DNA from: JABHVE01 sp047517625
Lineage (GTDB): Bacteria > Pseudomonadota > Alphaproteobacteria > UBA2966 > CAIVPW01
DNA length: 13,102 nt
Assembly: GCA_047517625.1 (NCBI GenBank)
Contig: JAKZSO010000227.1
Coordinates: 1 to 13,102 of the forward strand
Reading direction: 5' to 3'
Shown piece by piece: positions 1 to 6,994 of this stretch. The notes under the pieces were generated by a model. The model had not been told where the DNA came from. It saw nothing but the letters and a program-made list of their open reading frames with translations, and searched no databases. The position numbers and the translations under genes are program-made. Position 1 is the stretch's first letter. Every line of letters starts with the position of its first letter.

Positions 1-1
1 G

Positions 2-1234
2 TCCTTGTCTGGGGGCGCCTTGCCCTTGGCCGACGGGGTGCTGTTGGGGATGGCCCGGTTTAACCGGATTTTGGATATCGACTACGCCAACCGTTGCGTG
101 GTGGCCCAACCCGGGGTCACCAATTTGGCAATTTCGGACGCCGTTGCGAGCCGCGGGTTTTATTATGCCCCGGACCCGTCCAGCCAGATCGCCTGCACCA
201 TCGGCGGCAATGTGGCGGAAAATTCCGGTGGCGTGCACTGCCTGAAATACGGCCTGACCACCAACAACCTCCTGGGGCTGGAAACGGTCCTGATGAACGG
301 CGAGGTGGTGCGCCTTGGCGGCAAGCACCTGGATCAATCCGCGTACGATTTGCTGGGGATCATGGCGGGGTCCGAAGGCTTGTTGGCGGTCATCACCGAG
401 GTCACCGTACGCATCCTGCCAAAACCCCAGTCCGCCCAAGCCCTGCTGATCGGCTTTGATGCGATCCAGGCGGCGGCGGACTGCGTCGCCGCAATCATCG
501 CCGGGGGCATTATTCCAGCCGGTATGGAGCTGATGGACGGACCCGCCATCCGCGCTGCCGAGGCATTTACCGGCGCGGGCTACCCCACGGAGGCGGCGGC
601 GCTACTGATTGTCGAAGTGGACGGCACCCAGGCCGAGGTTCGATCCTTGGCCGGCAAGGTCGGGGAAATTGCCAAAACCCACGGGGCGACGACCGTGCGG
701 GCCAGCGCATCGGAAGCCGACCGGGCCAAGTTTTGGGCCGGGCGCAAGGCGGCATTTCCCGCGGTCGGCCGCATTTCGCCCGATTATTACTGCATGGACG
801 GCACCATCCCCCGGGGCCGCCTGGCCCAGGTGTTGGGCGAAATCGGATCGTTGTCCGAGCGCTATGGCTTGGCCGTCGCCAACGTCTTCCATGCCGGCGA
901 TGGCAATCTGCACCCGCTCATATTGTACGATGCCAACGAGCCGGGGCAGCTGCACCGGGCGGAACAATTCGGCGCGGATATTCTCCGGCTGTGCGTTTCC
1001 GTAGGCGGGGTGCTGACCGGTGAACACGGGGTCGGTGTGGAAAAACGCGATCTGATGGGCGAAGTCTTCAGCGAAGTCGACTTGGCCCAGCAACAACGCC
1101 TGAAATGTGCGTTTGACGCCGAAGGCGCCCTGAACCCCGGCAAGGTATTCCCAACGCTGCATCGGTGTGCGGAGCTGGGCCGGGTCCATGTCCACGGCGG
1201 CAAAACCCGGTTTCCGGAATTGCCGCGCCTGTGA
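2..1234 (+). CDS. glcD: Glycolate oxidase subunit GlcD (FAD-linked), 5' end off the window
   Basis: FAD-binding, catalytic subunit of glycolate oxidase, which oxidises glycolate (D-lactate in some homologues) to glyoxylate and passes electrons through GlcE/GlcF to the quinone pool. The frame is open from base 2, so the N-terminal part (roughly 85-90 residues compared with about 499 in E. coli) lies outside; the 410 visible residues start with SLSGGALP, the end of the FAD-loop region. Visible motifs are GGNVAENSGG of the PCMH-type FAD domain, HAGDGNLHP, the GEHGVGVEK segment near the C-terminus, and the ending ALNPGKVFP. These are typical of the GlcD/FAD-oxidase C family. A 25-residue tail follows that ending. 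The TGA stop overlaps the probable GTG start of glcE, implying translational coupling. D-lactate dehydrogenase is the main alternative, but the following glcE and glcF settle the identity. Confidence 0.93.
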   Translation, partial: SLSGGALPLADGVLLGMARFNRILDIDYANRCVVAQPGVTNLAISDAVASRGFYYAPDPSSQIACTIGGNVAENSGGVHCLKYGLTTNNLLGLETVLMNGEVVRLGGKHLDQSAYDLLGIMAGSEGLLAVITEVTVRILPKPQSAQALLIGFDAIQAAADCVAAIIAGGIIPAGMELMDGPAIRAAEAFTGAGYPTEAAALLIVEVDGTQAEVRSLAGKVGEIAKTHGATTVRASASEADRAKFWAGRKAAFPAVGRISPDYYCMDGTIPRGRLAQVLGEIGSLSERYGLAVANVFHAGDGNLHPLILYDANEPGQLHRAEQFGADILRLCVSVGGVLTGEHGVGVEKRDLMGEVFSEVDLAQQQRLKCAFDAEGALNPGKVFPTLHRCAELGRVHVHGGKTRFPELPRL

Positions 1235-2439
1235 CCGGCATTCTCGCCCCCGGCGATGAGGTCCAGACAGCTGAAGCCGTGGCGGATGCGGCATCGTCCG
1301 GCACCACCTTGGATGTTCGTGGTGGTGGATCGAAACTTGCCCTGGGCCGGCCAGTTCAGGCCGAAGCGATCTTGGATATCTCCGCCCTGGCCGGGATCCA
1401 ACTGTACGAGCCCGAGGAATTGGTAATAACCGTGGCGGCGGCGACACCGTTGGCAGAGGTGGAAGCGGCCCTGGCGGAGGCGGGCCAGCACTTGGCCTTC
1501 GAGCCTCCGGACTATGACCACGTTCTGGGGAACGACGGGGGCGGGGCGACAATCGGCGGCGTCATCGCCTGCAATTTGTCTGGCCCCAGGCGGATCACTG
1601 CGGGTGCGGCCCGGGACCATGTTCTGGGGATCGCGGCGATCTCCGGTCGCGGCGACTTGTTCAAATCCGGGGGCCGGGTGGTGAAAAATGTCACCGGCTA
1701 TGACCTGTCGAAATTGATGGCCGGGTCCATGGGCACCCTTGGGGTGATGACAGAGGTGACGTTGAAAACTCTGCCCCGCCCCAAGGAAACTCGGACGGTC
1801 GTGATCGAAGAACACAGTATCTCCTCGGCCCCAGAGATAATGGAACGTGTCGCGGGGTCTGATGCCGAGGCCACAGGCCTTGCGCATTTGACCACAAATG
1901 CCGGAGCGCGGTCATCGGTGTCCGCGATTTCGAGAGCGGATGGTGCCATCGCTATCCGCTTGGAAGGTGCCGGGGACTCGGTCGCGGATCGGGCCGCAGC
2001 CTTGGCTGAACAGTACAAAGACGCCAAAGTTCAAATCCTGGACCACGAGCAGTCTTTGACTCTGTGGGCCGAAATTCGCGACTGCAAACTACTGCCCGCC
2101 AATCACTCGATGTGGCGGATATCGGTCCAGCCAGACAGCGTCGCTTTCGTGGCGGCCCGTATTTCCGTGGGGTGCGACGCCGAGTTCCTAGTCGATTGGG
2201 CTGGCGGGTTGATTTGGGTCGCTGTTGAAGACGATGACCCCAACGAGGGCCCGGTGCGCTGGGCTTTGGATGGCTTTTCCGGCCATGCCACGCTGGTACG
2301 GGCGTCCGAAGACCTGCGCCGAAGGGTGCCGGTGTTCCACCCAGAGCCAGCGCCTTTGATGGCCTTGAACGCCCGAGTGAAAAACGCCTTCGATCCGTTA
2401 GGAATTCTGAACCCCGGGCGCATGGTGGACGGACTGTAA
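1231..2439 (+). CDS. glcE: Glycolate oxidase FAD-binding subunit GlcE
   Basis: Second flavin-binding subunit of glycolate oxidase, paralogous to GlcD and needed for activity. I chose the GTG at 1231 because it overlaps the glcD stop (GTGA) and gives a 402-residue protein beginning MTGILAPGDE; the frame is open back to 1165, but that stretch lies inside glcD. Visible PCMH-type FAD-domain motifs are DVRGGGSKLALGRPV (about 28-42), GGGATIGGVIACNLSGPRR (about 103-121) and GGRVVKNVTGYDLSKLMAGSMGTLGVMTE (about 147-175). The C-terminus AFDPLGILNPGRM is the usual ending. The protein is longer than the roughly 350-residue E. coli subunit, mainly in the middle. The TAA stop shares one base with the glcF ATG (TAATG), so glcD-E-F are read as one unit. 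Confidence 0.92.
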   Translation: MTGILAPGDEVQTAEAVADAASSGTTLDVRGGGSKLALGRPVQAEAILDISALAGIQLYEPEELVITVAAATPLAEVEAALAEAGQHLAFEPPDYDHVLGNDGGGATIGGVIACNLSGPRRITAGAARDHVLGIAAISGRGDLFKSGGRVVKNVTGYDLSKLMAGSMGTLGVMTEVTLKTLPRPKETRTVVIEEHSISSAPEIMERVAGSDAEATGLAHLTTNAGARSSVSAISRADGAIAIRLEGAGDSVADRAAALAEQYKDAKVQILDHEQSLTLWAEIRDCKLLPANHSMWRISVQPDSVAFVAARISVGCDAEFLVDWAGGLIWVAVEDDDPNEGPVRWALDGFSGHATLVRASEDLRRRVPVFHPEPAPLMALNARVKNAFDPLGILNPGRMVDGL

Positions 2440-3719
2440 TGCAAACGTCGTTTACCCCGGGCCAATTAGCCAAGCCGCCCATCGCCGAGGCCAACGGGAT
2501 TTTGCGCGCCTGTGTGCATTGCGGGTTCTGCTTGCCGGCCTGTCCCACCTACGCGCTGACCGGAGACGAATTGGACAGCCCCAGGGGCCGTATCTATCTG
2601 ATCAAGAACATGCTGGAGAAAGGCGGTGCTCCCGACCCCGACACGGTTCATCACATCGACCGCTGTCTGTCGTGCATGGGCTGCCTGACCGCTTGCCCGT
2701 CCGGGGTCGATTATATGCATTTGGTCGACACTGCCCGGGGCCACATCCAGGCCAATCACACCCGGTCAATTTCCCAGCGGCTAATGCGTTGGCTGATTGC
2801 GGCGGTGCTGCCACGGCCTGGCGTGTTTCGGGCGGCCCTGGCGGCAGCAAGGCCCGCGCGGATGCTGTCAGGATTGCTGCCCAAGACCTTGGCCCGAATG
2901 ACCCAGTTCGCCCCGGCGAACATTCCGCCACCGCGGTCGTTGATTGGTGTTCACCGGGCCCGCGGTGAGCGGGTCATGCGGGTGGCCATGCTTGAAGGGT
3001 GCGTGCAGTCGGTACTGGGCGGTGCCGCCAATCAAGCCACGATACGATTGCTCAATCGCCACGGCTGCGAAGTTGTCGTCCCCGCCGCCGCCGGTTGCTG
3101 CGGGGCCTTGGTCCAACACATGGGCCATGAAGCCCAAGCGCGGGAACACGCCCAAGCCAACATCAAGGCATGGCGGTCCATCGACGGCGGCATCGACGCT
3201 GTGGTGGTGACGGCCTCCGGCTGCGGCACAACTGTCAAAGATTACGGCCATCTGTTTGCCCAAGACCCGAACATGGCCCAGCCCGGCGCAAAGATCGCCG
3301 CCAAGGCCAGGGACATCACGGAAATCATGGCGGAACTTGGCCTGGGCGCTGCGGTGCATCGCTCGGACGTTACCGTCGCTTACCACGATGCCTGTTCGCT
3401 GCAACACGGCCAGGGCGTTCGGGCCCAGCCCCGGGCGCTGTTGGACCAAGCGGGGTACACGGTCAAAGATATCGCCGAGAGCCACTTCTGTTGTGGCTCG
3501 GCCGGGACCTATAACCTGCTCCAGCCCGAAATGGCCGATGCCCTGGGGGCGCGCAAATCCGGGCATATCGCCGCCACGGGGGCCCAGGTGGTGGCCGCCG
3601 GCAATCTCGGCTGCATGATCCAGATGGCGCGGTTCACCGATCTGCCTATGGTCCACACCGCCGAGCTATTGGACTGGGCCACCGGCGGACCAAAACCCCC
3701 CGCCCTCGCGCAGGGTTGA
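2439..3719 (+). CDS. glcF: Glycolate oxidase iron-sulfur subunit GlcF
   Basis: Iron-sulfur subunit that takes electrons from the GlcD/GlcE flavins and passes them to the respiratory chain at the inner membrane. The 426 residues carry two ferredoxin-type 4Fe-4S motifs, C25-x2-C28-x2-C31-x3-C35 (CVHCGFCLPACP) and C76-x2-C79-x2-C82-x3-C86 (CLSCMGCLTACP). Two cysteine-rich CCG domains follow, with CCG at about residues 219 (GCCGALVQHMG) and 350 (HFCCGSAGTYN). This is the standard GlcF layout (about 407 residues in E. coli). The ATG overlaps the glcE stop by one base. No GlcC-type regulator or glycolate permease is visible here, so how the operon is controlled cannot be judged. Confidence 0.95.
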   Translation: MQTSFTPGQLAKPPIAEANGILRACVHCGFCLPACPTYALTGDELDSPRGRIYLIKNMLEKGGAPDPDTVHHIDRCLSCMGCLTACPSGVDYMHLVDTARGHIQANHTRSISQRLMRWLIAAVLPRPGVFRAALAAARPARMLSGLLPKTLARMTQFAPANIPPPRSLIGVHRARGERVMRVAMLEGCVQSVLGGAANQATIRLLNRHGCEVVVPAAAGCCGALVQHMGHEAQAREHAQANIKAWRSIDGGIDAVVVTASGCGTTVKDYGHLFAQDPNMAQPGAKIAAKARDITEIMAELGLGAAVHRSDVTVAYHDACSLQHGQGVRAQPRALLDQAGYTVKDIAESHFCCGSAGTYNLLQPEMADALGARKSGHIAATGAQVVAAGNLGCMIQMARFTDLPMVHTAELLDWATGGPKPPALAQG

Positions 3720-3744
3720 GTGGCGGTTTAGGCGCGGTCGGCCT

Positions 3745-4326
3745 ATGTGTTGTTCCATGCCCGTCCGCTTTTTCCAGCGACTGACGTTTGCGTTCCTAGC
3801 CGGGTCCGTGCTGTTGGCGGCGGCGGGCGCGGTGGCGGATCAGACAGATTCCCGCCTCGACGCCATGTTCAACCGTCTGCATGAGCTGGAAGACCCGCGC
3901 GAGGCCCTACAGATCGAGCTGGCCATATGGCAGGTGTGGAGCGAAACCGGTTCCGACACCGCCGACCTGCTGTTCGCCCGCGGCGTGCGGGCCATGAACG
4001 GTCAGGATTTCGATCTGGCCATGGACGCGTTCAGCGCACTGATTTCCCTGGAGCCCGACTTCGCCGAAGGTTGGAACAAGCGGGCGACCTTGCATTTCAT
4101 GATGGGAAACTTTGATCAATCCATCGCCGACATCGAGCGCACACTGGCATTGGCGCCGCGGCATTTCGGCGCCCTGTCTGGGCTGGCCCAGATCTATATG
4201 ATCAAAGACCAACCCGAAGACGCCGTTGCCGCTTTTCGCCGGGGTTTGGCCGCAAACCCATTCCTTCGCGGCGCCCGCAGCACCATCGAGGTTCTGCGCG
4301 AAAAAATCGGCGACCGGGATATCTAA
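3745..4326 (+). CDS. Small exported TPR-repeat protein
   Basis: A 193-residue protein of unknown specific role. From the ATG at 3745, a basic N-terminus (PVRFFQR) is followed by a hydrophobic stretch LTFAFLAGSVLLAAAGAVA (about 13-31), giving a plausible Sec signal peptide with cleavage near AVA/DQTD; the ATG at 3757 would serve equally well as start. After a helical linker (about 37-68), three tetratricopeptide-like repeats run at about 73-106, 107-140 and 141-174 (e.g. GNFDQSIADIERTLALAP). It is therefore probably a periplasmic or lipid-free exported scaffold for protein contacts. From memory, short TPR proteins with the pattern LDAMFxRL...IWQVWxxTGSDTADLLxxRG are common in alphaproteobacteria without an assigned function. 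It starts 25 bases after glcF and may be cotranscribed, but nothing links it to glycolate metabolism. Confidence 0.85.
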   Translation: MCCSMPVRFFQRLTFAFLAGSVLLAAAGAVADQTDSRLDAMFNRLHELEDPREALQIELAIWQVWSETGSDTADLLFARGVRAMNGQDFDLAMDAFSALISLEPDFAEGWNKRATLHFMMGNFDQSIADIERTLALAPRHFGALSGLAQIYMIKDQPEDAVAAFRRGLAANPFLRGARSTIEVLREKIGDRDI

Positions 4327-4342
4327 ACTTTTTGGGTGACGT

Positions 4343-5626
4343 TCAGAGGAAGGGGTCCTTGACCAGGATCGTGTCTTCGCGTTCCGGGCTGGTGGATAGT
4401 ATCGCCACCGGGGCTTCGATCAGTTCTTCGATGCGGCGAATGTATTTGACGGCGGTGGCCGGCAATTCGGCCCAACTCCGCGCCCCCCGTGTGCTGTGCG
4501 TCCACCCCTCCATAGTCTCGTACACTGGCTTGGCCATGGCTTGGGCCGGGGTTGCGGCGGGCAGATAGCTGCCGTCGGTGCCGTCCAATTCATAGCGCAC
4601 GCAGACCTTCAATTCTTCCATGCCGTCGAGGACGTCGAGCTTGGTCAGGGCAATGCCGTCGATGCCGCCGACTTTCACTGCCTGGTGCACCATGACCGCA
4701 TCGAACCAGCCGCAGCGCCGGCGCCGCCCGGTAACGGTGCCGAATTCATGACCGCGCTCGCCCAGGCCTTGGCCGATTTCGTCGGTCAGTTCGGTGGGAA
4801 ACGGTCCCGCGCCGACCCGGGTGGTATAGGCCTTGGTGATGCCCAACACCGTGTCCAAGGTTGAAGGCCCCAGTCCCGCACCCACCGCTGCCTGGCCGGC
4901 GACGGTGTTTGACGAGGTGACAAATGGATAGGTGCCGTGGTCCACATCCAGCATCGCACCCTGGGCGCCTTCGAACAAAATCTTTTGGCCGCTGTGGCGG
5001 GCTTCGTCCAATCGCCGCCAAACGGGGTCGGCATAGGCCAACAGATCGGGGGCCACCGCCGTTAAACCCGCCAGCACTTCGTCGGCATCCAATTCCGGTT
5101 TGCCCAGGCCCCGGCGCAAGGCGTTGTGGTGGAACAGCAGGGATTCGACCCTTGTCTCCAGGCCTTGCTCGTCGGCCAGATCGCAAACCCGAACGGCCCG
5201 GCGTGCGACTTTGTCTTCGTAGGCGGGGCCGATGCCGCGGCGGGTGGTGCCGATACCATGGCCGGATTCGTCCTCGCGGATCGCGTCCAATTCCCGGTGC
5301 AACGGCAAAATCAGCGTCGCACTTTCCGAAATCTTCAAATTGTGCGGGCCAATATCGATGCCCTGGCCGCCGACCACCTCGATTTCCGCGAACAATGCCG
5401 CAGGGTCGATGACAACGCCGTTGCCGATAACCGACAGCTTGCCGCGCACCACCCCGGACGGCAGCAAGCTAAGCTTGAAGGTAACGCCGTCTACCACCAA
5501 GGTGTGGCCGGCGTTGTGGCCGCCTTGGAAGCGCACGACCACGTCGGCCCGGTGGCTGAGCCAGTCGACGATTTTACCCTTGCCCTCGTCGCCCCACTGG
5601 GCGCCCACCACCACTACATTCGCCAT
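4343..5626 (-). CDS. purA: Adenylosuccinate synthetase
   Basis: Catalyses the GTP-dependent condensation of IMP with aspartate to adenylosuccinate, the first committed step from IMP to AMP, in the cytoplasm. From the ATG at 5626 the protein has 427 residues (family about 430) and starts MANVVVVGAQWGDEGKGK. The phosphate loop includes catalytic Asp13, and GGHNAGH carries His41. Other diagnostic segments are GIGTTRRGIGPAY, FEGAQGAMLDVDHGTYPFVTSS, TRVGAGPFPTEL and VTGRRRRCGWFD. An AGGA lies 11 bases upstream of the ATG, a little far for a ribosome site. The frame stays open upstream to a GTG at 5686, but those 20 residues are repeat-derived and precede the conserved start. The gene is last in the serC-serA-hisZ-purA run and converges on the TPR gene with a 16-base gap. 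Confidence 0.97.
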   Translation of the reverse strand: MANVVVVGAQWGDEGKGKIVDWLSHRADVVVRFQGGHNAGHTLVVDGVTFKLSLLPSGVVRGKLSVIGNGVVIDPAALFAEIEVVGGQGIDIGPHNLKISESATLILPLHRELDAIREDESGHGIGTTRRGIGPAYEDKVARRAVRVCDLADEQGLETRVESLLFHHNALRRGLGKPELDADEVLAGLTAVAPDLLAYADPVWRRLDEARHSGQKILFEGAQGAMLDVDHGTYPFVTSSNTVAGQAAVGAGLGPSTLDTVLGITKAYTTRVGAGPFPTELTDEIGQGLGERGHEFGTVTGRRRRCGWFDAVMVHQAVKVGGIDGIALTKLDVLDGMEELKVCVRYELDGTDGSYLPAATPAQAMAKPVYETMEGWTHSTRGARSWAELPATAVKYIRRIEELIEAPVAILSTSPEREDTILVKDPFL

Positions 5627-5651
5627 ACTGAAATCGTTCCTTGTTCCGCGC

Positions 5652-5675
5652 CGCGCCCGCGCCGGGCGCGATCTG
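5652..5675 (-). repeat. Palindromic repeat copy C, partial, in front of purA
   Basis: Minus strand: CAGAT (5675-5671), CGCGCCC (5670-5664), loop GGCGC, GGGCGCG (5658-5652). The loop is replaced and the distal TGA-ATCTG part is missing, so this is a truncated or diverged member. It ends 25 bases before the purA ATG. Confidence 0.75.
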
Positions 5676-5685
5676 TCATAACCCA

Positions 5686-5724
5686 CCTTCAGATTCAGGC
5701 GCCCTCATTGGGCGCGATCTGCAC
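5686..5724 (-). repeat. Palindromic repeat copy B, between hisZ and purA
   Basis: Over the 37 bases 5688-5724 it differs from copy A at one position (5698, C instead of G on the minus strand), which breaks one pair of the CGCGCCC/GGGCGC stem. The loop AATGA is kept (5709-5705). CAGAT and ATCTG flanks are present. Confidence 0.9.
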
Positions 5725-5735
5725 CCATTTCTCTC

Positions 5736-5774
5736 CGTTCAGATTCACGCGCCCTCATTGGGCGCGATCTGCAC
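5736..5774 (-). repeat. Palindromic repeat copy A, over the hisZ stop codon
   Basis: Read on the minus strand: GTG, CAGAT (5771-5767), stem CGCGCCC (5766-5760), loop AATGA (5759-5755), stem GGGCGCG (5754-5748), bulge TGA, ATCTG (5744-5740), AACG. This gives a 12-bp hairpin with one 3-base bulge. The loop holds the hisZ TGA stop and an overlapping ATG. It is nearly identical to copy B exactly 50 bases away and shares its flanks with the copies upstream of serC. Confidence 0.9.
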
Positions 5775-6909
5775 TCAATGCTTCGGGTTTGTTATTGCGC
5801 AGCACATGGGAGCACCCCAGGCGTTCGGCTTCCATTTCGGGGTCGCCGTTTTTTTCCAATGCCGCCACCGTCCGCCAACCGTCCGCGCGCAGATTGGCGC
5901 TGACCGCATGGGCGGTGCCCAGCGGCACATACACACAGGGGCTGGGGTCGAGTTGGTCCGCAGCCCGTAGCAGTGGGGCCACGAACAAAGTCACCCCCGT
6001 CGCGGTCTCGCCGGTGCTCAGCGGAAAGCGGCCGCCGCGGCCAAGTTCGCCGCGCACACCCCGGGCAAAAATTGTGAAGCTGATCCCGGTCTGATATTCC
6101 AGTCCACGAAATTCCACCGGGTCCACAGTGATGCGCAATCCGGGGTCCGCCGCCCGCACATGGCCGATCACCTTCCCCAGTGCCGCCACCAGTTCAACGG
6201 CTTGGGGCGCCAAATCCAGCGCCGCCAATTTTTCCAGCGCGGCGTCGGCCGGGCCCGCCGCGCCAAGCAACGCTTCCAATACTTTGCGCTGGTCGGTGCT
6301 TAGGCGGGTCAGGCTTCCGGTGTCTTTGCGGTCCAACGCGGCCCGGGCTCGTTCGGTTGCTGCGTCGTCCATGCCTAACCCGGCGCACACCAATGGCACC
6401 AGTGCTGGCGCCCCAAGATCGAATGCTGGCTCGTTGATGCCGACGTTACGCAGCGCCTCGGCCGCGACCAAAATCACTTCGGCGTCGGCGGTGAGCGCGG
6501 GTGATCCGATCAATTCGACCCCGGCCTGGACGATTTCCCGGTCGGGGGTGAGGCCGTTGCCCTCCACCTGCAACACTGTTCCGGCGTATGAAAGCCGCAA
6601 AGGCCGGGGGGCGTTGCCCAGCCGGGTGGTGGCGATGCGGGCGATCTGCGGGGTAATGTCCGGTCGCACGCCCATCATCCGTTTCGATAACGGGTCCATC
6701 AGGCGGAACATGCGGTGTGCGACGGCGTCCCCCGGGCCTTCCAACAAGCTGTCTTCAAATTCGATCAGCGGCGGTTTGACCGGGTCGTACCCGCGCGCGG
6801 AAAACCCCGCCATCAGCCGATCGACCACGTGGGTTTCGAAATCGGCATCGGGCGGCAGGGTGTCGCGCAGGCCGTTGGGCAACAGCCCGGTATTGCGGTT
6901 CTCAATCAT
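5755..6909 (-). CDS. hisZ: ATP phosphoribosyltransferase regulatory subunit HisZ
   Basis: Catalytically inactive paralogue of histidyl-tRNA synthetase that partners the short form of HisG, the first enzyme of histidine synthesis, and mediates its feedback control by histidine. The 384 residues begin MIENRNTGLLPNGLRDTLPPDA. They show class II synthetase-core features: PPLIEFEDSLLEG, MFRLMDPLSKRMMGVRPDITPQIARI and the motif-2-like RLSYAGTVLQ followed by REIVQAGVELIG. The C-terminal anticodon domain of HisRS is absent, which favours HisZ over HisS. hisG is not in the window. The start is preceded by a 22-bp tandem duplication. The last codons (Ser-Ala-Asp-Arg-Ala-Gln-stop) fall inside a palindromic repeat, so the C-terminal tail is probably repeat-encoded. 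The gene lies 85 bases after serA and is followed by repeats and purA. Confidence 0.92.
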   Translation of the reverse strand: MIENRNTGLLPNGLRDTLPPDADFETHVVDRLMAGFSARGYDPVKPPLIEFEDSLLEGPGDAVAHRMFRLMDPLSKRMMGVRPDITPQIARIATTRLGNAPRPLRLSYAGTVLQVEGNGLTPDREIVQAGVELIGSPALTADAEVILVAAEALRNVGINEPAFDLGAPALVPLVCAGLGMDDAATERARAALDRKDTGSLTRLSTDQRKVLEALLGAAGPADAALEKLAALDLAPQAVELVAALGKVIGHVRAADPGLRITVDPVEFRGLEYQTGISFTIFARGVRGELGRGGRFPLSTGETATGVTLFVAPLLRAADQLDPSPCVYVPLGTAHAVSANLRADGWRTVAALEKNGDPEMEAERLGCSHVLRNNKPEALSADRAQ

Positions 6910-6948
6910 GGTCGAACGCTTGCAGGTTCATGGTCGAACGCTTGCAGG
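6906..6948. repeat. 22-bp tandem duplication at the hisZ start
   Basis: Bases 6906-6926 and 6928-6948 are identical, giving a period of 22. Both copies contain the ATG (minus strand 6909 and 6931). 6909 starts hisZ; 6931 is out of frame with it and opens a 9-codon reading frame (MNLQAFDHD) ending at 6902, which overlaps the first 8 bases of hisZ. No clear ribosome site precedes either. Confidence 0.9.
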
Positions 6949-6973
6949 ATGAATTGATGGCCAGTGTACCGCG

Positions 6974-6988
6974 CACGACCGGCTCGTG
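6974..6988 (-). other. Short hairpin after serA
   Basis: CACGA and TCGTG pair around a 5-base loop, beginning seven bases after the serA stop. There is no T-run after it, so it is not a convincing terminator; it could be a weak RNA-processing or stabilising stem, or chance in GC-rich DNA. Confidence 0.25.
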
Positions 6989-6994
6989 TCCCGA

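Larger units (their letters stand above)
5614..5758 (-). other. Chain of three overlapping mini-ORFs bridging hisZ and purA
   Basis: ATG 5758 overlaps the hisZ TGA (ATGA) and reads 17 codons (MRARESERREMGADRAQ) to a TGA in the loop of copy B. ATG 5708 overlaps that stop (ATGA) and reads 10 codons (MRAPESEGGL) to TGA 5678-5676. ATG 5679 again overlaps by ATGA and reads 21 codons to TAG 5616-5614, which is 13 bases inside purA. A GGAG lies 5-6 bases before the internal ATG at 5728 of the first. The arrangement is directly visible; translation, and any role in coupling purA to hisZ, is inference. Peptides this short may be a by-product of the repeats. Confidence 0.35.

Noticed and set aside
602..1552. 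Long open frame (316 codons) on the minus strand across glcD/glcE
   Set aside because: It lies entirely over two confident genes, is low-complexity Pro/Arg-rich in composition, and has no recognisable domain; a GC-rich shadow frame.
4327..4342. Terminator between the TPR gene and purA
   Set aside because: Only a short T-run is present with no stem before it on either strand.
5627..5686. 20-residue N-terminal extension of purA from GTG 5686
   Set aside because: The universally conserved purA start is MANVVVVG; the extra codons come from repeat copies B and C.
5652..5774. Tandem copies A, B and C as a CRISPR array
   Set aside because: Units are internally palindromic, spacing is 46 and 50 bases with very short, non-uniform gaps, one copy is truncated, and no cas genes are nearby.
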